Assembly: GCF_001442535.1 (NCBI RefSeq)
Contig: NZ_CP013141.1
Coordinates: forward strand, 2,410,839 to 2,474,838
DNA: 64,000 nucleotides
Reading direction: 5' to 3'
DNA from: Lysobacter antibioticus
Lineage (GTDB): Bacteria; Pseudomonadota; Gammaproteobacteria; Xanthomonadales; Xanthomonadaceae
A program made the position numbers and the translations under genes. Below the pieces are notes generated by a model. That model worked only from the letters and a program-made list of their open reading frames with translations. It searched no databases and was not told the origin of the DNA. Every line of letters begins with the position of its first letter. Position 1 is the first letter of the stretch. Of the stretch, positions 1-9,344 are shown in pieces.

Positions 1-746
1 CGCTGGTGATCGGCTGCGGCCGCCAGGCTGCGCTCGCCACCCGGCTGCTGCGCGGCGACGGCTGCGCGGCGGTGCAGATCCTCGACCCGCGCATCTCGCC
101 GAAGCATTGGGACTTGGTGATCGCGCCCGAGCACGACGGTCTGCACGGCGGCAACGTCATCACCCTGCTCGGCAGCCTGAACCCGGTCGACGACCTGTGG
201 TTGGCCGGCGCACGCAGCGCCTTCCCCGCGTTCGGCGCCCTGCCCGGGCCGCGCACCGCTCTGCTGCTCGGCGGCCCGAGCGCGCACGCGAAATTCGACC
301 AGGCCGCGTTCGACGTGTTGGCGACGCAGCTGCAGACCCTGCTCGAACGCGAGTCCGGCAGCCTGCTGGCGACCACCTCGCGACGCACCCCGGTCGAGAT
401 CCGCGCGCGCCTGCGTCAGCGCCTGGCGCGGTTGCCGCGCGTTTCCTGGTACGAGCCCGGCGAGGGCGCCAACCCCTATCCCGGCCTGCTCGGCTGGGCC
501 GACCGCATCGTCTGCACCGCCGACTCGGTCAACATGCTGTCGGAAGCCGCGGCCACGCGCGTGCCGGTGTTCGCCTTCGGCATCGAGCGCGTAGACGGCC
601 GCCCCGGCCGTTTCGTCGACAGTCTGCTCAGCCTCGGCCGCGTGCGCCCCTTCGACCAACGCTTGTCGGCCTATCCGGTGACGCCGTTGCGCGAGACCGC
701 GCGGGTAGCGCAGGAAGTCCGGCAACGGCTGGGTCTGCGCGACTGA
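1..746 (+). CDS. ELM1 (mitochondrial fission ELM1-like) family protein, 5' truncated
   Basis: This is the 3' part of a gene that begins before the window; the frame is open from base 3 and stops at 744-746. The visible ~247 residues match the bacterial ELM1/DUF1022 family: a G-C-G-R-Q-A stretch, then ILDPR, a D-x-V-I-A-P-E-H-D motif, and a late segment (CTADSVNMLSEAAAT) like a nucleotide-sugar binding loop of GT-B glycosyltransferases. Bacterial members are poorly characterised and are often found near lipopolysaccharide or division genes. The apparent GTG at base 6 is an internal valine, not a start. The gene is convergent with the Imm22-like gene, with a gap of about 20 bp. Confidence 0.8.
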   Translation, partial: LVIGCGRQAALATRLLRGDGCAAVQILDPRISPKHWDLVIAPEHDGLHGGNVITLLGSLNPVDDLWLAGARSAFPAFGALPGPRTALLLGGPSAHAKFDQAAFDVLATQLQTLLERESGSLLATTSRRTPVEIRARLRQRLARLPRVSWYEPGEGANPYPGLLGWADRIVCTADSVNMLSEAAATRVPVFAFGIERVDGRPGRFVDSLLSLGRVRPFDQRLSAYPVTPLRETARVAQEVRQRLGLRD

Positions 747-767
747 CCCTTCGGCCGACGGCCGCGC

Positions 768-1169
768 CTAGCGGGCCTGGCGCGGGTTGGCGAAGCTGCC
801 GATGAAACGCAGCTCGTTGTAGAAGCGGCCCGGCTGCTCCTCGTGGAAGCTGCAGTGGTCGTAGAAGTACAGCGCATTGCCTTCGACCACGCCGAGCTCA
901 TGACAGCGCGCCAGGATCGCGCGCTCGGTCTGCGGCGTATGCGTGCCGACTTCCAACACCAAGGTCTCTACCGGTACCGGCCGATGCCCGGCGGTGGCAT
1001 AGGCGATGAAGAAATCCGCATCGAGAAAATCGCAGCCGAAGTCGCGGTGCGCGGGGCAACCGGAGCCGCTCGCTTCCATACCGTCGAGATAGCGTTCGAA
1101 CGCCTGCGGCGATTGCGTGGTCGTGCCCATCCACACCGAGATCATGCCGCGCGCGGTGTCGTCGATCAT
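768..1169 (-). CDS. Imm22-like (DUF4284) putative immunity protein
   Basis: A 133-residue soluble protein. A beta-strand-like start (ISVWMGTT) leads to F-E-x-Y, an acidic F-x-C-D-F-L-D-A-D-F-F patch, and a late N-A-L-Y-F-Y-D-H segment. This order resembles immunity protein 22 (DUF4284), which neutralises polymorphic toxins in other bacteria. It starts 13 nt downstream of the glnE stop on the same strand, so it is probably co-transcribed with glnE. A second in-frame ATG at base 1145 (giving MISVWMG) may be the true start. No toxin gene is adjacent, so it looks like an orphan immunity gene. The family call is from motif memory only. Confidence 0.6.
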   Translation of the reverse strand: MIDDTARGMISVWMGTTTQSPQAFERYLDGMEASGSGCPAHRDFGCDFLDADFFIAYATAGHRPVPVETLVLEVGTHTPQTERAILARCHELGVVEGNALYFYDHCSFHEEQPGRFYNELRFIGSFANPRQAR

Positions 1170-1182
1170 GCCGGCGGCATGC

Positions 1183-4032
1183 TCATGCGGTTTCGCGCAG
1201 GCCGTGCGCCTGCATCGCCGTGGAAATAGCGGCGCGCGAGGCGGCGATCGCCTCGGTCTCGACCACGCGGCGCGGACGGCGGTCGAGGGTGCATTCCAGG
1301 CCTGCCGCCAACAAGGTCGTATGCGCGACGCGCAGCGAAGCGGCCTGGGTGTCGTCGAAGGCGCCGCTGCGGCGCGCCGCCTCGATCAAGCCGGCCGAGT
1401 CGCGCGGCGACAACAACGCGCGCTCGCGCACCGAATCGCGCAACACCAGGTATTGCAGCAGGAACTCCAGATCGACCAGGCCGCCCTCGCCCTGCTTCAG
1501 GTCGAAGTAAGCGGCTTCGCTGCGGTCGAGCTCGGCGCGCATCTTCAGGCGCATCTTGGCGACGTCGTCGCGCAACTTGGCCGCGTCGCGCTCGCGCGCC
1601 AGGGTGCGTTCGCGTACCGCCTCGAAACGCTCGTGCAGGCCGCCATCGCCGGCGACGAAGCGCGCACGCACCAGAGCCTGATGCTCCCAGGTCCAGGCGC
1701 GCTCGTATTGGTACTCGCTGAAGCTCGCCAGCGAGGACACCAGCAGGCCCTTGGCGCCGTCCGGGCGCAGGCGCACATCGACGTCGAACAAACGCCCGGC
1801 CGCGGTGACCGCAGCGAGCAGGGCGACGATCTTCTGCGCCAGGCGCGCGAACCAGCGCCCGGCGTCGAGCGGACGCGCGCCGTCGGACTGCGCCCCGCCT
1901 TCGATCGCCGGCGCGTCGTAGAGAAACACCAGGTCGAGATCGGAACCGAAGCCGAGTTCCTCGCCGCCGAGGCTGCCGTAGCCGAGCACGGCGAAACGCG
2001 CGCCGGGCACGCGACCGTGCGCGCTCGCCACTTCCTGCTCGGCCAAGGCGAGGATGCGCATGACCACGCCGTCGGCGAGCCAGGCGAGCTGGCGCGCGCT
2101 CTGCTCGGCGCTCTGGCGGCCGTCGCGCAAGGCCATCGCGATGCGGAAACTCAGCGACTGCCGCACTTCGTTGAGCGCCTGCAGGGTCGCCTCGGCATCG
2201 TCGCCGCCGTCGACTTCGGCGCTGGCCGCCTGCAGTTCCTCGCGCCCCGGCAAGGGGCCGACCACGCGCGCATCGAGCAACTCATCGAGCAACAGCGGAT
2301 GCGAAGCCAGGCGCTCGGCCAACAAGGCGCTGCGCGACACCGCCTCGACCAGGCGCGACAACGCCGCCGGTTGCTCATCGAGCAAGGCCAGGTAGGCGCT
2401 GCGGCGCAGCACGTTGTGCAACAAGGCGAGCAGGCGCTTGAGCGCGAGCATCGGCTGCGACGAGGTCGCCGCGCCCTGCAGCAGCGCCGGCAACACCCGG
2501 TCCAGGCGCGTACGCGCCGCATCCGACAAACCGCGCACGCCGGGGCTGCGGGCGAAATCGCGCAGCGCGCCGTCGGCATCGGCGGCGGCCTCGAAGCCGG
2601 CCTCGGCCAGGGTCTCGGCGTCGCCGGACTCGGGCAGCGCGCGCCAGTACGCGGTCAGGGCATCGGGCGCGGCGCGGCGCCGACGCGGCGCCAGCAAGGC
2701 CTCGAATTCGCCGGTCACGCGTTCGCGCCAACGCTCCAGCTCGCTCGACAGCGTCTCCCAATCCGGATAACCCAGGCCGACGGCGATGCGCAGGCGGTCG
2801 CTATCGGCCGCCGGCAAGGCATGGGTCTGGGCATCGCGCAGCATCTGCAGGCGGTTCTCCAGCCGGCGCAGGAAGCGATAGGCCTCGGCCAACGATTCGC
2901 CGGTCTCCTCGGCGATCTGGCGCAGCGCGATCAACTCGCGCAACGCCGGCAACAAACGGCGCCCGCGCAATTCGGCTTCGCGGCCGCCGCGGATCAGCTG
3001 CAGGGCCTGCACCAGGAATTCGATCTCGCGGATGCCGCCGGGACCACGCTTGATGTCGTCGGCGAGCTCCTTGCGCGCGACCTCGGCGCTGATCGCCGCC
3101 TTCATCGCGCGCAAACCGTCGAGCGCGCCGAAGTCGAGATAACGCCGATACACGAACGGCCGCAGCGCATCCAGGAAGCGCTCGCCGGCCTCGATGTCGC
3201 CGGCCACCGGGCGCGCCTTCTGCCAGGCGTAACGCTCCCAGTCGCGGCCTTCGCGCTGGAAATACTGCTCCATCGCCGCGAACGACCAGGCCACGCGACC
3301 GGCGTTGCCGTAAGGGCGCAGACGCAGGTCGACGCGGTGGCAAAAGCCGTCGGCGGTGATCTCGTCGAGCAAGCGCGCCAGTTGCTGGCCGAGCTTGGCG
3401 AAATAGGCCTCGGCGTCGAGCGCGCGCGCGGCGTCGCGGCCGTCGAACTCGGTGCTGCCGTCGTGCTCGTAGGCATAGACCAGATCGACGTCGGAACTGA
3501 AATTCAGTTCGCCGCCACCGAGTTTGCCCAGGCCGAACACGACCAGGCGCACGCGTTCGCCGTCGCGGGTGCGCACCGCACCGTGGCGGCGTTCGAACTC
3601 GTCCTCCAGCGCGCTCAGCGCGATCCGCAGGCAGATCTCGGCCAGGCGGGTGCTGCCCTCCAAGGTGTCCTCGACCCGGTCCAGGCCGAGCGTGTCGCGC
3701 CAGATCAGCCGCGTCGAACCGGCCGCGCGGTAGCGGCGCAGGCGTGCGCCCCAGTCGGCGCGGAACTCGGCGTCGAGCGAGGGCGGCGGCGGTTCGGCGG
3801 CGCCGTCGTCGCCACCGAGTGCGAGCAGCAAGGCCGGTTGCCGGACCAAAGTATCGATGGCGAAGTCGCTGACCGCGGCGACGCGCGCCACCCGCGCGGC
3901 CAGTCCGGCATCGTCGAGCGCGGCGCGCGCTTGCGGCGAAGCCGCGCGCAAGCGCGTTAGCGCGCGCTCGGCGAGCGCGTGTTCGAGTGCCGGGCCGTCG
4001 TGGGGAAGAGTCGAAGAGAAAGACGCAGACAT
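1183..4032 (-). CDS. glnE: Bifunctional glutamine synthetase adenylyltransferase/adenylyl-removing enzyme
   Basis: A 949-residue cytosolic regulator of nitrogen assimilation that adds AMP to, and removes it from, a tyrosine on glutamine synthetase under control of PII. The two homologous nucleotidyltransferase halves are both visible. The N-terminal deadenylylase has [18 protein letters not shown] at residues 167-184. The C-terminal adenylylase has [18 protein letters not shown] near residue 690. Length matches the family (about 945). The ATG start gives an MSASFSS N-terminus. The downstream Imm22-like gene is close enough to share the transcript. The large open frame on the opposite strand is a shadow of this GC-rich gene. 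Confidence 0.97.
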   Translation of the reverse strand: MSASFSSTLPHDGPALEHALAERALTRLRAASPQARAALDDAGLAARVARVAAVSDFAIDTLVRQPALLLALGGDDGAAEPPPPSLDAEFRADWGARLRRYRAAGSTRLIWRDTLGLDRVEDTLEGSTRLAEICLRIALSALEDEFERRHGAVRTRDGERVRLVVFGLGKLGGGELNFSSDVDLVYAYEHDGSTEFDGRDAARALDAEAYFAKLGQQLARLLDEITADGFCHRVDLRLRPYGNAGRVAWSFAAMEQYFQREGRDWERYAWQKARPVAGDIEAGERFLDALRPFVYRRYLDFGALDGLRAMKAAISAEVARKELADDIKRGPGGIREIEFLVQALQLIRGGREAELRGRRLLPALRELIALRQIAEETGESLAEAYRFLRRLENRLQMLRDAQTHALPAADSDRLRIAVGLGYPDWETLSSELERWRERVTGEFEALLAPRRRRAAPDALTAYWRALPESGDAETLAEAGFEAAADADGALRDFARSPGVRGLSDAARTRLDRVLPALLQGAATSSQPMLALKRLLALLHNVLRRSAYLALLDEQPAALSRLVEAVSRSALLAERLASHPLLLDELLDARVVGPLPGREELQAASAEVDGGDDAEATLQALNEVRQSLSFRIAMALRDGRQSAEQSARQLAWLADGVVMRILALAEQEVASAHGRVPGARFAVLGYGSLGGEELGFGSDLDLVFLYDAPAIEGGAQSDGARPLDAGRWFARLAQKIVALLAAVTAAGRLFDVDVRLRPDGAKGLLVSSLASFSEYQYERAWTWEHQALVRARFVAGDGGLHERFEAVRERTLARERDAAKLRDDVAKMRLKMRAELDRSEAAYFDLKQGEGGLVDLEFLLQYLVLRDSVRERALLSPRDSAGLIEAARRSGAFDDTQAASLRVAHTTLLAAGLECTLDRRPRRVVETEAIAASRAAISTAMQAHGLRETA

Positions 4033-4326
4033 GCGGCGATGATGGCATGCCGTTGCGCGCCATCGGAATCGTGGTGGGTGGGTGAGGAGCTAGGAGCTGG
4101 GAGTGAGGAACGAGGAGTGAGGAACGAGATAAACCGCACGCAGCGGCGATGCCCGGTGCCGCGATGCATCGATCGATCGCGAGGCCGATGCCTGCGTTCG
4201 GCCGCGTTGTATGCGCCGGCAGTCACCGCGCTCCCGCTTCGCTCTCGTTCGCTGGGTCCGCACGAACTCGATCGGCCGGCGCGGCCGTTCGCCGCAACGC
4301 CGAACCCGCCGCAAAACCTTCGGGCA

Positions 4327-4364
4327 TAAAAAAGCCCGCTTCCGGTAGAACCGGTTGCGGGCTT
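4327..4364 (-). terminator. Rho-independent-like terminator hairpin (leftward)
   Basis: The arms AAGCCCGC and GCGGGCTT enclose a second stem, CCGGT/ACCGG. On the minus strand the hairpin is followed by a run of six U (A-run at 4328-4333). It would stop leftward transcription approaching glnE, but no gene is seen immediately upstream on that strand. Confidence 0.6.
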
Positions 4365-4695
4365 GCTCCCTCCCCCACGTCGGGATGCGGGGCGATCGTG
4401 AAGGAAGCGTTATCCCCTTTGCACGCTGCACTGCAAAACAGAACTCGCCAGTTCATTTGAAACACTGAGAACGATTCCCGATACGCATCGGCAAAGCCCG
4501 TCGTGGCGCGGATGTTACCGATGACATCGGATTCGTCGCTGTGACCGTAAGCGCGTGGCGTCCTGATTGCCGAAGAAACCTGAATAGGGAAGCCCTGCGC
4601 ACGCTTGCGCCAAAGGAAGGCCGGCCGCCGGCATGAACAGCGTGGCGCCGCGCTCGCTCGTGAACCGCTTTGTCCTGTCGGCCACGGTCCTGCCG

Positions 4696-4725
4696 TTGAT
4701 TTGGCGTGCTCCCCGTATCTATATG
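4696..4725 (+). promoter_or_regulatory. Candidate sigma70 promoter for the lipoprotein/effector pair
   Basis: TTGATT, an 18-bp spacer and TATATG lie 31 bp before the lipoprotein ATG. The boxes are reasonable but not perfect, and no start-site data exist. Confidence 0.3.
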
Positions 4726-4755
4726 GAAGCCACCCGCGTCCACGGAGGAGGCGCT

Positions 4756-5379
4756 ATGCCCCGCAATCAAGCATCCCCCCGCAGCTTGCTGACCACCTGG
4801 GCCGCGTGCCTAGTCCTGTCGGCCTGTAGCCATGCCTCATCGCCCCGTTCAAGTACCAACGCACCCCAGGAGGACCCCATGACCGCCGCCACCGGCACTA
4901 CCCCACTCAGCGGCGACGAGGTCAGCCGCCGCATGCTCAAGCTGATCGGCAGCCTGGCGTCCAATGCCGACCTGACCGCCGAGCACCTGGAGAAGCACAC
5001 AGGACTGGCCATGCGGCAGGCCGACAGCGGCGACGGCTCGTTCGGCGCCGGCGCCCAGATTCATCCGGACTGGTCGTACAACCTCTACGTCACCCGCCCG
5101 GCCGGTTCGCAGAAGAACAAGTTGATCTTCGACTTCGCCCGCACCGGCAACGAGCGCGCGCCGATGACCCCGATCTGCGGCCTCGACTTCGACGCCTATG
5201 CCAAGGAACTCAAGGGCATGGGCTTCAGCGACAGCGCTTCGTACGGCGAACACGGCCGCGTCGACCACTGGAATTTCCAGCGCCCGACGCTGTCGCTGCA
5301 GGTCTTCATCGAGGGCGAGTCCAACGATTCGCCGGAGAAGATCGGCCATCGCTGCGTCAAGACCATCACCATCGAATAA
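4756..5379 (+). CDS. Lipoprotein, putative immunity protein (X-Tfi-like) for the adjacent effector
   Basis: A 207-residue predicted outer-membrane or periplasmic lipoprotein. The ATG at 4756 is chosen over an upstream frame extension because GGAGGAG lies 5 bp before it and it gives a clean lipoprotein signal with lipobox L-S-A-C (Cys24). The mature part is a soluble alpha/beta-looking domain with no catalytic motif recognised (PDWSYNLYV, CGLDFDAY, VDHWNFQRPTLSLQVFIEG). It ends 15 bp before the XVIPCD effector on the same strand. In Xanthomonadales, type IV secretion effectors are typically preceded by a cognate immunity lipoprotein, so position and architecture suggest that role. Inhibition of the neighbouring zincin is inferred, not shown. 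Confidence 0.7.
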   Translation: MPRNQASPRSLLTTWAACLVLSACSHASSPRSSTNAPQEDPMTAATGTTPLSGDEVSRRMLKLIGSLASNADLTAEHLEKHTGLAMRQADSGDGSFGAGAQIHPDWSYNLYVTRPAGSQKNKLIFDFARTGNERAPMTPICGLDFDAYAKELKGMGFSDSASYGEHGRVDHWNFQRPTLSLQVFIEGESNDSPEKIGHRCVKTITIE

Positions 5380-5394
5380 GGCAGGGAAGCCGTC

Positions 5395-6855
5395 ATGCCG
5401 ACTCCGACCAGTACCGAGCTGCAAAAGCTGCTCGACGAATTCGCCAAGCAACCCGGCGTCACCGCCGAGGTCACCGCGAACCTCAAGACCACCATCGCCA
5501 ACTCGCCCACCCTGGCGGCGCAGATCGACGACGCCATCGCCAAGGGCCACTTGAAATCGTTCAAACCGCTGACCGATGCGCATGCCGGCGGCGCCTACAA
5601 CGGCAAAGAGCAGGCCATGCTGTTGCCGATCAACGGCCTGACCAAGCCGCCGGCGGGCAGTTACAACGCCGGCAACATGACCTTCGTGCTCGGCCATGAA
5701 GTGCAGCACGGCTTCTACCGCACCGACCGCGACACCGCGCTCAAGACCTTCGCCACCGAAGCCACCGCACTGGCCAAGACCGTCGCCGACAAGCACGACT
5801 ACACCGCGACCATCGGCAAGGTCATCCAGGCCGATCGCGACAACGAAGCCAAGGCGCACATCGCCGGCTGGAACGCCCTGGTCGGCAGCGTGCGCGAAGC
5901 CAAGCCGACCGCGACCCTGGCCGACGTCTACAACGCCTCGCCCGGCCGCGCCGGCGATTTCATGACCCGCGGCGGCACCGCGCCCAACTTCACCTATGCG
6001 CTCAAGGCCGACCTGACCGTCGATGCGAACCTGTCGATGGCGATGAGCGCCGACAACGTCAAGGCGATGGGCAAGTACTACTTCGACATGCCGCCGGCGC
6101 AGGCGCGCCTGGGCCACAACGGCAATTCGGATTACGCCAACTACTACGGCGCCGGCTATATCAGTTATGTCAGCCAACTCGAACACGCCCACGGCAAGAC
6201 CGCGGCCGGCGGCAAGCCCGAGCTGCACGTCAACCTGACCCAGCTCAAGCTCAACGAAAACATCATGGAGCAGAACGGCATCGACCTCGGCGCCAATTCC
6301 GCCAATCGTCAGCCCTACTTCGACACCAGCAGTACGCCGCCCAGGGCCGGGCACTTCGACCACACCAAGTCGACCCACACCCACGTCAACATCAACGCCT
6401 CGCCGCTGGACCTGCTCAACGAACTGCGCGGCGACCCGCACGCGCACGGCAAAGGCGATCCGCGCCATGCCGAGCATCCCGACCACGCCTTGTTCCGCGG
6501 CATCCTCGACAAGGTCAACGGCGAGTTCAACAAGCACGGCGGCAGCGTGTCCGAACGCGACGCCGACCGCATCGCCGCCGGCCTGACCCTGGAGAGCAAG
6601 CGCAACCAGCTCACTCCGGATCACGTCGTGCTGAGCGTCGATCCGGCCACCAAGGAAGTCGGCAAGACCGCATTCCTGGTGCAGGGCGACCTCGCCAGCC
6701 CCACCCATACCCGCGTCAGCGTGGCGACCGATCGCACCGCGCCGGCGGAAGAATCCTTCCGCCAGCTCGAAGCCTTGAACCAGGCCCAGGCGCCGGCCCA
6801 GCAGGCCGCGCAAGCGCAGCAACCAACCGCATCGCGAGCGACCCCCGCACTGTAA
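5395..6855 (+). CDS. Putative type IV secretion antibacterial effector (X-Tfe) with HExxH metallopeptidase-like domain and XVIPCD
   Basis: A 486-residue protein without signal peptide. The N-terminal ~340 residues carry a zincin motif HEVQH (101-105), and E151 in a NEAKAH segment is a plausible third metal ligand, suggesting a peptidase or other zinc hydrolase acting in the target cell envelope. Residues about 358-465 fit the XVIPCD module: HPDHALFR, a Glu/Asp-rich helix, LTPDHVVLSVD, AFLVQGD and FRQLEALNQ. The tail after about 462 is rich in Gln and Ala. XVIPCD directs effectors to the VirD4 coupling protein of the X-T4SS in Xanthomonas, Stenotrophomonas and Lysobacter. A lipoprotein gene lies directly upstream. 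The substrate is unknown, and no T4SS genes are in this window. Confidence 0.82.
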   Translation: MPTPTSTELQKLLDEFAKQPGVTAEVTANLKTTIANSPTLAAQIDDAIAKGHLKSFKPLTDAHAGGAYNGKEQAMLLPINGLTKPPAGSYNAGNMTFVLGHEVQHGFYRTDRDTALKTFATEATALAKTVADKHDYTATIGKVIQADRDNEAKAHIAGWNALVGSVREAKPTATLADVYNASPGRAGDFMTRGGTAPNFTYALKADLTVDANLSMAMSADNVKAMGKYYFDMPPAQARLGHNGNSDYANYYGAGYISYVSQLEHAHGKTAAGGKPELHVNLTQLKLNENIMEQNGIDLGANSANRQPYFDTSSTPPRAGHFDHTKSTHTHVNINASPLDLLNELRGDPHAHGKGDPRHAEHPDHALFRGILDKVNGEFNKHGGSVSERDADRIAAGLTLESKRNQLTPDHVVLSVDPATKEVGKTAFLVQGDLASPTHTRVSVATDRTAPAEESFRQLEALNQAQAPAQQAAQAQQPTASRATPAL

Positions 6856-6973
6856 ACAACAGCACCAGCACCGCGGCGATTCAGACCGCCGGCGCGCAAG
6901 GCGCCGGCGGTCCACCGAGACACCTTCCAGTGCCGACCCGGCACTTCACCGTAGTGCCACCAGGAACCCAAGC

Positions 6974-8980
6974 ATGGACCGCAATTCCCAGACCTCGGCT
7001 GTGAATGCGCAACGCTGGCCGACACCGCGAGCGCGACCTCTCGCTCTCGCCTGCCTGCTCGCTGCTGCCCCCCTGACCCTCTGCGCGCAGGACGACGCAC
7101 CGCGCGAGCTCGACCAACCGGTGATGGCGCGCATGCTGCGCTCGGGCGACGCTAAAACGCCTTCGATGCTGTTGACCCAAAGCGGCCCGCAACCGCTGGA
7201 CACCCACGAAGCGATCCTCGACCTGCGCATTACCTACACCATGTCGAATATCTGGAACCCGCAGCACAACCGCTTCGACAAGGTCAAACTGCGTTCGTAC
7301 CAGAGCCCCGGCACCGACCCCTCGGTGCCGTTCGTAGCGCCGACCATCGTCACTTCGCCCGGCGAAACCGTGCGCGTGCGTCTCGACAACGCCCTGCCGC
7401 CGGAACAATGCGGCTCCTCGGGCATCAACGTGCCGCACTGCTTCAACTCGACCAACCTGCACTCGCACGGCCTGTGGGTCAGCCCCACCGGCAACAGCGA
7501 CAACGTGCTGCTGACCCTGCGTCCCGGGGTGAAGTTCGAGTACGAATACAACCTGCCCGCCGATCATCCGGCCGGCACCTTCTGGTACCACCCGCACCTG
7601 CACGGCTCTACCGCGCTGCAAGTCTCCAGCGGCATGGCCGGCGCCCTGCTGGTGCGCGGCAATCGCCTGCCTTCGGCCAACCGCAACGGCGACCTGGACA
7701 CCTTGCTGCGCGACCCGGGCGGCACGCCCTACCCCGAGCGCGTGCTGCTGTTCCAGCAGGTCGCCTATGCCTGCCGCGGCGCACCGACGCCCACCGATCC
7801 GCTCGGCAAGATCAAGACCGACCCTGCCACCGGCGCCTGGGTCTGCAATCCCGACGACGTCGGCGGCCTCGAGGCCTACGATCAGTTCGGCTTCACCGCC
7901 GACGGCAAGAACCTGTGGAACGTCTCCGGCCGCTACACCAGCATCAACGGCGAAGTGCTGCCGACCTTCTTCGGCCTGGTCGCCGGCCGCGCCGAACGCT
8001 GGCGCCTGCTGCACGCCGGCGTGCGCAACACCATCAACCTGCAACTGCGCGCGGTACGCGCGGGCGCCGCCAGCATCGAGGGCCTGTCCGGAACGGCGCT
8101 CGACGGCTGGGTGACCCAGAACTGCACCGGCCCGTTGCTGCCGCAGTTCGAGGTCGCCGCCGACGGCCTGAGCCATGCCCAGGCGATCGAGAAAGGCGAA
8201 AACATCCTGCAGCCCGGCTACCGCAGCGATGCCCTGGTGGTGTTCCCGCAGGGCGGCCGGTACTGCGTGATCGACGGTGCCGCACCGCCCGGCGGCAGCA
8301 TCACCAACGCCGCCGAGGACCGGCAATTGCTCGGCCTGGCCAATGTGGCCGCCGGCAGTGCCCCTCCGGTCAACGACATCCGCGCCTATTTGACCCAGAA
8401 CCTGATCACCTCGGCGAAGTACCTGATGCCGGAGGATATCCGCGCCAAGGTCGTCGCCGACCTCAGCGACCGCCTGCGCTTGAATGCGTTCGTGCCGCAC
8501 AAGGACATCGCGGCCGGCGAGGTCACCGGCAAGCAGGAACTGGTGTTCGACATCGACACCAAGGCGGTGCCGCTGGAGTACAAGGTCAACGGCAAGTCCT
8601 ACGACCCGAACAGCGCACGCGATCTGGTGCTGGGTAACATCGAGGAATGGACGCTCACCTCGAAGGTCGGCGCCCATCCCTTCCATATCCACGTCAATCC
8701 GTTCCAGGTCGTCAGCATCCTCAATCCGCAAGGCGTCGAGGTCAGCGTCACCGGCGAACCCGGCGACTCGCAATACGCCAACACGCAGGGCACCTGGAAG
8801 GACACTTTGTTCGTCAAGCCGAACTACAAGTTGTTCGTGCGCACCCGCTACGAACGCTACATCGGCGAGTACGTCCTGCATTGCCACATCCTCGACCACG
8901 AGGACCAGGGCATGATGCAGAACGTGCGCATGCTGGTGCCCGACGGCAAGGGTGGCGGCATCGGCAACGCCCACCATTGA
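6974..8980 (+). CDS. Secreted multicopper oxidase
   Basis: A 668-residue exported oxidase, with a signal peptide of about 38 residues ending LTLCAQ. All four copper-binding motifs are present: HSHGLW near residue 160, WYHPHLHGS near 204, HPFHIHVNPF near 566 and HCHILDHEDQGMM near 637. These are the ligands of the type 1 and the trinuclear type 2/3 centres of laccase- and ascorbate-oxidase-like enzymes, which couple one-electron substrate oxidation to reduction of O2 to water. It is somewhat longer than common bacterial laccases or CueO. The natural substrate (copper, phenolics, bilirubin) cannot be told from sequence. It stands alone, 118 bp after the effector gene. Confidence 0.92.
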   Translation: MDRNSQTSAVNAQRWPTPRARPLALACLLAAAPLTLCAQDDAPRELDQPVMARMLRSGDAKTPSMLLTQSGPQPLDTHEAILDLRITYTMSNIWNPQHNRFDKVKLRSYQSPGTDPSVPFVAPTIVTSPGETVRVRLDNALPPEQCGSSGINVPHCFNSTNLHSHGLWVSPTGNSDNVLLTLRPGVKFEYEYNLPADHPAGTFWYHPHLHGSTALQVSSGMAGALLVRGNRLPSANRNGDLDTLLRDPGGTPYPERVLLFQQVAYACRGAPTPTDPLGKIKTDPATGAWVCNPDDVGGLEAYDQFGFTADGKNLWNVSGRYTSINGEVLPTFFGLVAGRAERWRLLHAGVRNTINLQLRAVRAGAASIEGLSGTALDGWVTQNCTGPLLPQFEVAADGLSHAQAIEKGENILQPGYRSDALVVFPQGGRYCVIDGAAPPGGSITNAAEDRQLLGLANVAAGSAPPVNDIRAYLTQNLITSAKYLMPEDIRAKVVADLSDRLRLNAFVPHKDIAAGEVTGKQELVFDIDTKAVPLEYKVNGKSYDPNSARDLVLGNIEEWTLTSKVGAHPFHIHVNPFQVVSILNPQGVEVSVTGEPGDSQYANTQGTWKDTLFVKPNYKLFVRTRYERYIGEYVLHCHILDHEDQGMMQNVRMLVPDGKGGGIGNAHH

Positions 8981-9040
8981 GGCAGTGACGACCTCGCGGC
9001 GCGAGGCGGATCGCTTCGTGCCGCGATGTCGCGTTTCTTT

Positions 9041-9065
9041 GTAGGAGCGACGCAAGCCGCGACTG
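9041..9065 (+). repeat. GTAG-type REP unit
   Basis: One mismatch-rich copy of the consensus GTAGGAGCGGCGCAAGCC followed by GCGAC. Its internal GCGGC/GCCGC arms can form a hairpin. Paired with the inverted copy at 9149. Confidence 0.8.
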
Positions 9066-9148
9066 CGCAGTTGCGGCAACCGCGCAGGCGTGGTTTCGCC
9101 TGGGGGTTCCGGGCTTCGGGTTGCCGGATGGTATCAATCGCTTCGGTG

Positions 9149-9172
9149 GGTCGCGGCTTGCGCCGCTCCTAC
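9149..9172 (-). repeat. GTAG-type REP unit, inverted
   Basis: Reverse-complement copy (GTCGCGGCTTGCGCCGCTCC) that pairs with the 9041 copy. Confidence 0.85.
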
Positions 9173-9215
9173 CTCAGGAACATCACCGGCTGCCGCGGGC
9201 GGCGAACCGCTTTGG

Positions 9216-9240
9216 GTAGGAGCGGCGCCAGCTGCGACCG
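9216..9240 (+). repeat. GTAG-type REP unit, CCAGC variant
   Basis: Copy with GCCAGCTGC in the loop-side arm in place of GCAAGCCGC. Paired with the inverted copy at 9263, which carries the compensating change. Confidence 0.8.
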
Positions 9241-9262
9241 CGCCGCTTCGGCCATGACGCAT

Positions 9263-9285
9263 GTCGCGGCTGGCGCCGCTCCTCC
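9263..9285 (-). repeat. GTAG-type REP unit, inverted variant
   Basis: Reverse-complement partner of the 9216 copy, with CTGGC in place of CTTGC. Confidence 0.75.
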
Positions 9286-9344
9286 CCAGGAGCGCCATGC
9301 GTCATACGCGCCGCACGCGCCGCACGCGCCGCGGCGACGGCCGC

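Larger units (their letters stand above)
4033..4755. other. Intergenic region between glnE and the X-Tfi-like lipoprotein
   Basis: About 720 bp with no convincing gene. It holds a purine-rich imperfect repeat near 4080-4130 (GAGGAACGAG and GAGGAGTGAG units), a terminator-like hairpin at 4327-4364 and a candidate promoter at 4696-4725. Open frames on both strands here lack ribosome sites and recognisable protein features. Confidence 0.6.
8981..9344. other. Intergenic region rich in GTAG-type REP repeats
   Basis: The gap between the convergent oxidase and lipase genes holds four copies of the dispersed GTAG repeat in alternating orientation, forming two potential long hairpins. No gene is seen. 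The cluster may act as a bidirectional transcription stop. Confidence 0.7.

Noticed and set aside
1117..3960. Very long open frame on the + strand opposite glnE
   Set aside because: GC-rich codon bias opens the antisense frame; it has no domain, no ribosome site and fully overlaps the clearly recognised glnE.
4090..4770. Small minus-strand frames in the glnE upstream gap
   Set aside because: They span a terminator hairpin and have no conserved words or ribosome sites.
4849..6915. 688-codon minus-strand frame opposite the XVIPCD effector
   Set aside because: Low-complexity Val/Gly/Arg composition typical of shadow frames; the + strand has HExxH and XVIPCD motifs.
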